Shown piece by piece: positions 63,367-64,000 of a stretch of DNA of 64,000 nucleotides. The DNA is from Osedax frankpressi. Lineage: Eukaryota > Annelida > Polychaeta > Sabellida > Siboglinidae. Under the pieces are notes generated by a model. The model had not been told where the DNA came from. It ran no database searches and saw nothing but the letters and a program-made list of their open reading frames with translations. The DNA is taken from positions 19,182,659-19,246,658 of the forward strand of contig OZ038316.1 in the NCBI GenBank assembly GCA_964035775.1, in the 5' to 3' direction. Numbering within the stretch: the stretch's first letter is position 1; each line of letters starts with the position of its first letter. Made by a program: the position numbers and the translations under genes.

Positions 63367-63939
63367 TTAATCGTCGAGCTGACAAAGTGAAGCTACACCC
63401 CTATTAGTCCAGTGTGCTTCAGGCATGGAACTGGGCAACTCGAACCACTGCACAAAGTTTGTTGAATGCCCTAAAGTATTGTTTATTATTGAGTTGTAGA
63501 AGATGAAAGTTGCGATAAATTGCAAATTTATAGAGAATCTAGTGACTTTCGAGATTGCTTAAACGATAAATGTATTGTATTGTAATTGTATTGTTAGGGT
63601 GATATAGTGATATAGGGCGTGCAATGTATACTGCGCATAGGAGTGGTATACAAGGAAGGGAAAACGTAGTAAGTAGTATGGAAGATATATCAGAAGATAT
63701 TAATGTAATTTTGACTGCGGAGTGAAAACGCAGTTGATTGGATAACCAGTAGTGGAGAGCGTTCCTCGCCTTGCAGACGTCTTATATACGGGACAGTTGT
63801 AAATAGCCAACGGCTTGAAATCCTCTACGATGCCGGGTTTCAACCAGATCACCGGAAGCGTATCGTACAAGATCTTCGGCATCGATTCGTTGAGCTCTTT
63901 CTTCTTGCGATCCCACCGAGCACCTTCCAAGAAAAGTCC
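63367..63939 (-). CDS. Axonemal dynein heavy chain, C-terminal exons only
   Basis: The last two exons, 63747-63939 and 63367-63470, encode the extreme C-terminus; the rest of the gene lies to the right of the window. The sequence [13 protein letters not shown], then [28 protein letters not shown] and [15 protein letters not shown] is the conserved end of the dynein heavy-chain motor's C-terminal domain. The codon split across the junction (ACT G then GG CAT) restores the invariant STTGHSTN. The [15 protein letters not shown] wording and short ending resemble the single-headed inner-arm group DNAH3/7/12, so a role in ciliary beating is inferred, but the exact paralogue cannot be set from 98 residues. 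The stop TAA is at 63367-63369. Confidence 0.93.
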
Positions 63940-64000
63940 CTGAAGGGGAGAATTCAATATTTTATTGTAAAAGTATGCGTTGCGGTAACTTAGAGAAACT

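Overview
The window is animal nuclear DNA: AT-rich, with spliced genes of short GC-richer exons and long AT-rich introns, many (TA)n tracts and very large minisatellites. Three of the seven genes are ciliary (tectonic, CFAP96, axonemal dynein heavy chain), and an EIF4G2/DAP5 and an LRP-type receptor are present, so the source is a ciliated metazoan. I cannot place the phylum. All gene models are hand-built from splice sites, codon phase and remembered family sequences; phases close in every chain given.

Layout: (1) 13-17412, minus: LRP5/6-like YWTD-propeller/EGF receptor, 13 exons, running off the left edge. (2) 21399-24781, plus: SF3A2, 6 exons, 228 aa, without the usual proline-rich tail. 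(3) 25633-34260, minus: tectonic (TCTN), 13 exons, first exon not found. (4) 36060-46370, plus: EIF4G2/DAP5, 18 exons, no AUG seen upstream of the MIF4G domain. (5) 47417-50397, minus: CFAP96 (C4orf47), 7 exons. (6) 53201-63152, plus: MRE11, 16 exons, 698 aa, with a ~90-residue acidic N-terminal extension. (7) 63367-63939, minus: last two exons of an axonemal dynein heavy chain. The genes strictly alternate in strand, giving three divergent and three convergent borders.

Introns carry about a dozen minisatellites with periods of 13-58 bp and up to 2.7 kb long, several starting within 10-40 bp of an exon. Four short DNA-transposon-like elements are visible: two hAT-like (one with a remnant of transposase coding) and two flanked by TTAA. 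There are two 200-N assembly gaps; the first is flanked by near-identical sequence.

The genes do not form one pathway: DNA repair (MRE11), splicing (SF3A2), translation (EIF4G2), Wnt-type receptor (LRP-like) and cilia (TCTN, CFAP96, dynein). The most unusual genome-wide signal is the 5' splice site, which most often reads GTTAGT or GTTTGT rather than GTAAGT or GTGAGT. No new multi-gene system, virus-like element, tRNA, rRNA or CRISPR array was found.
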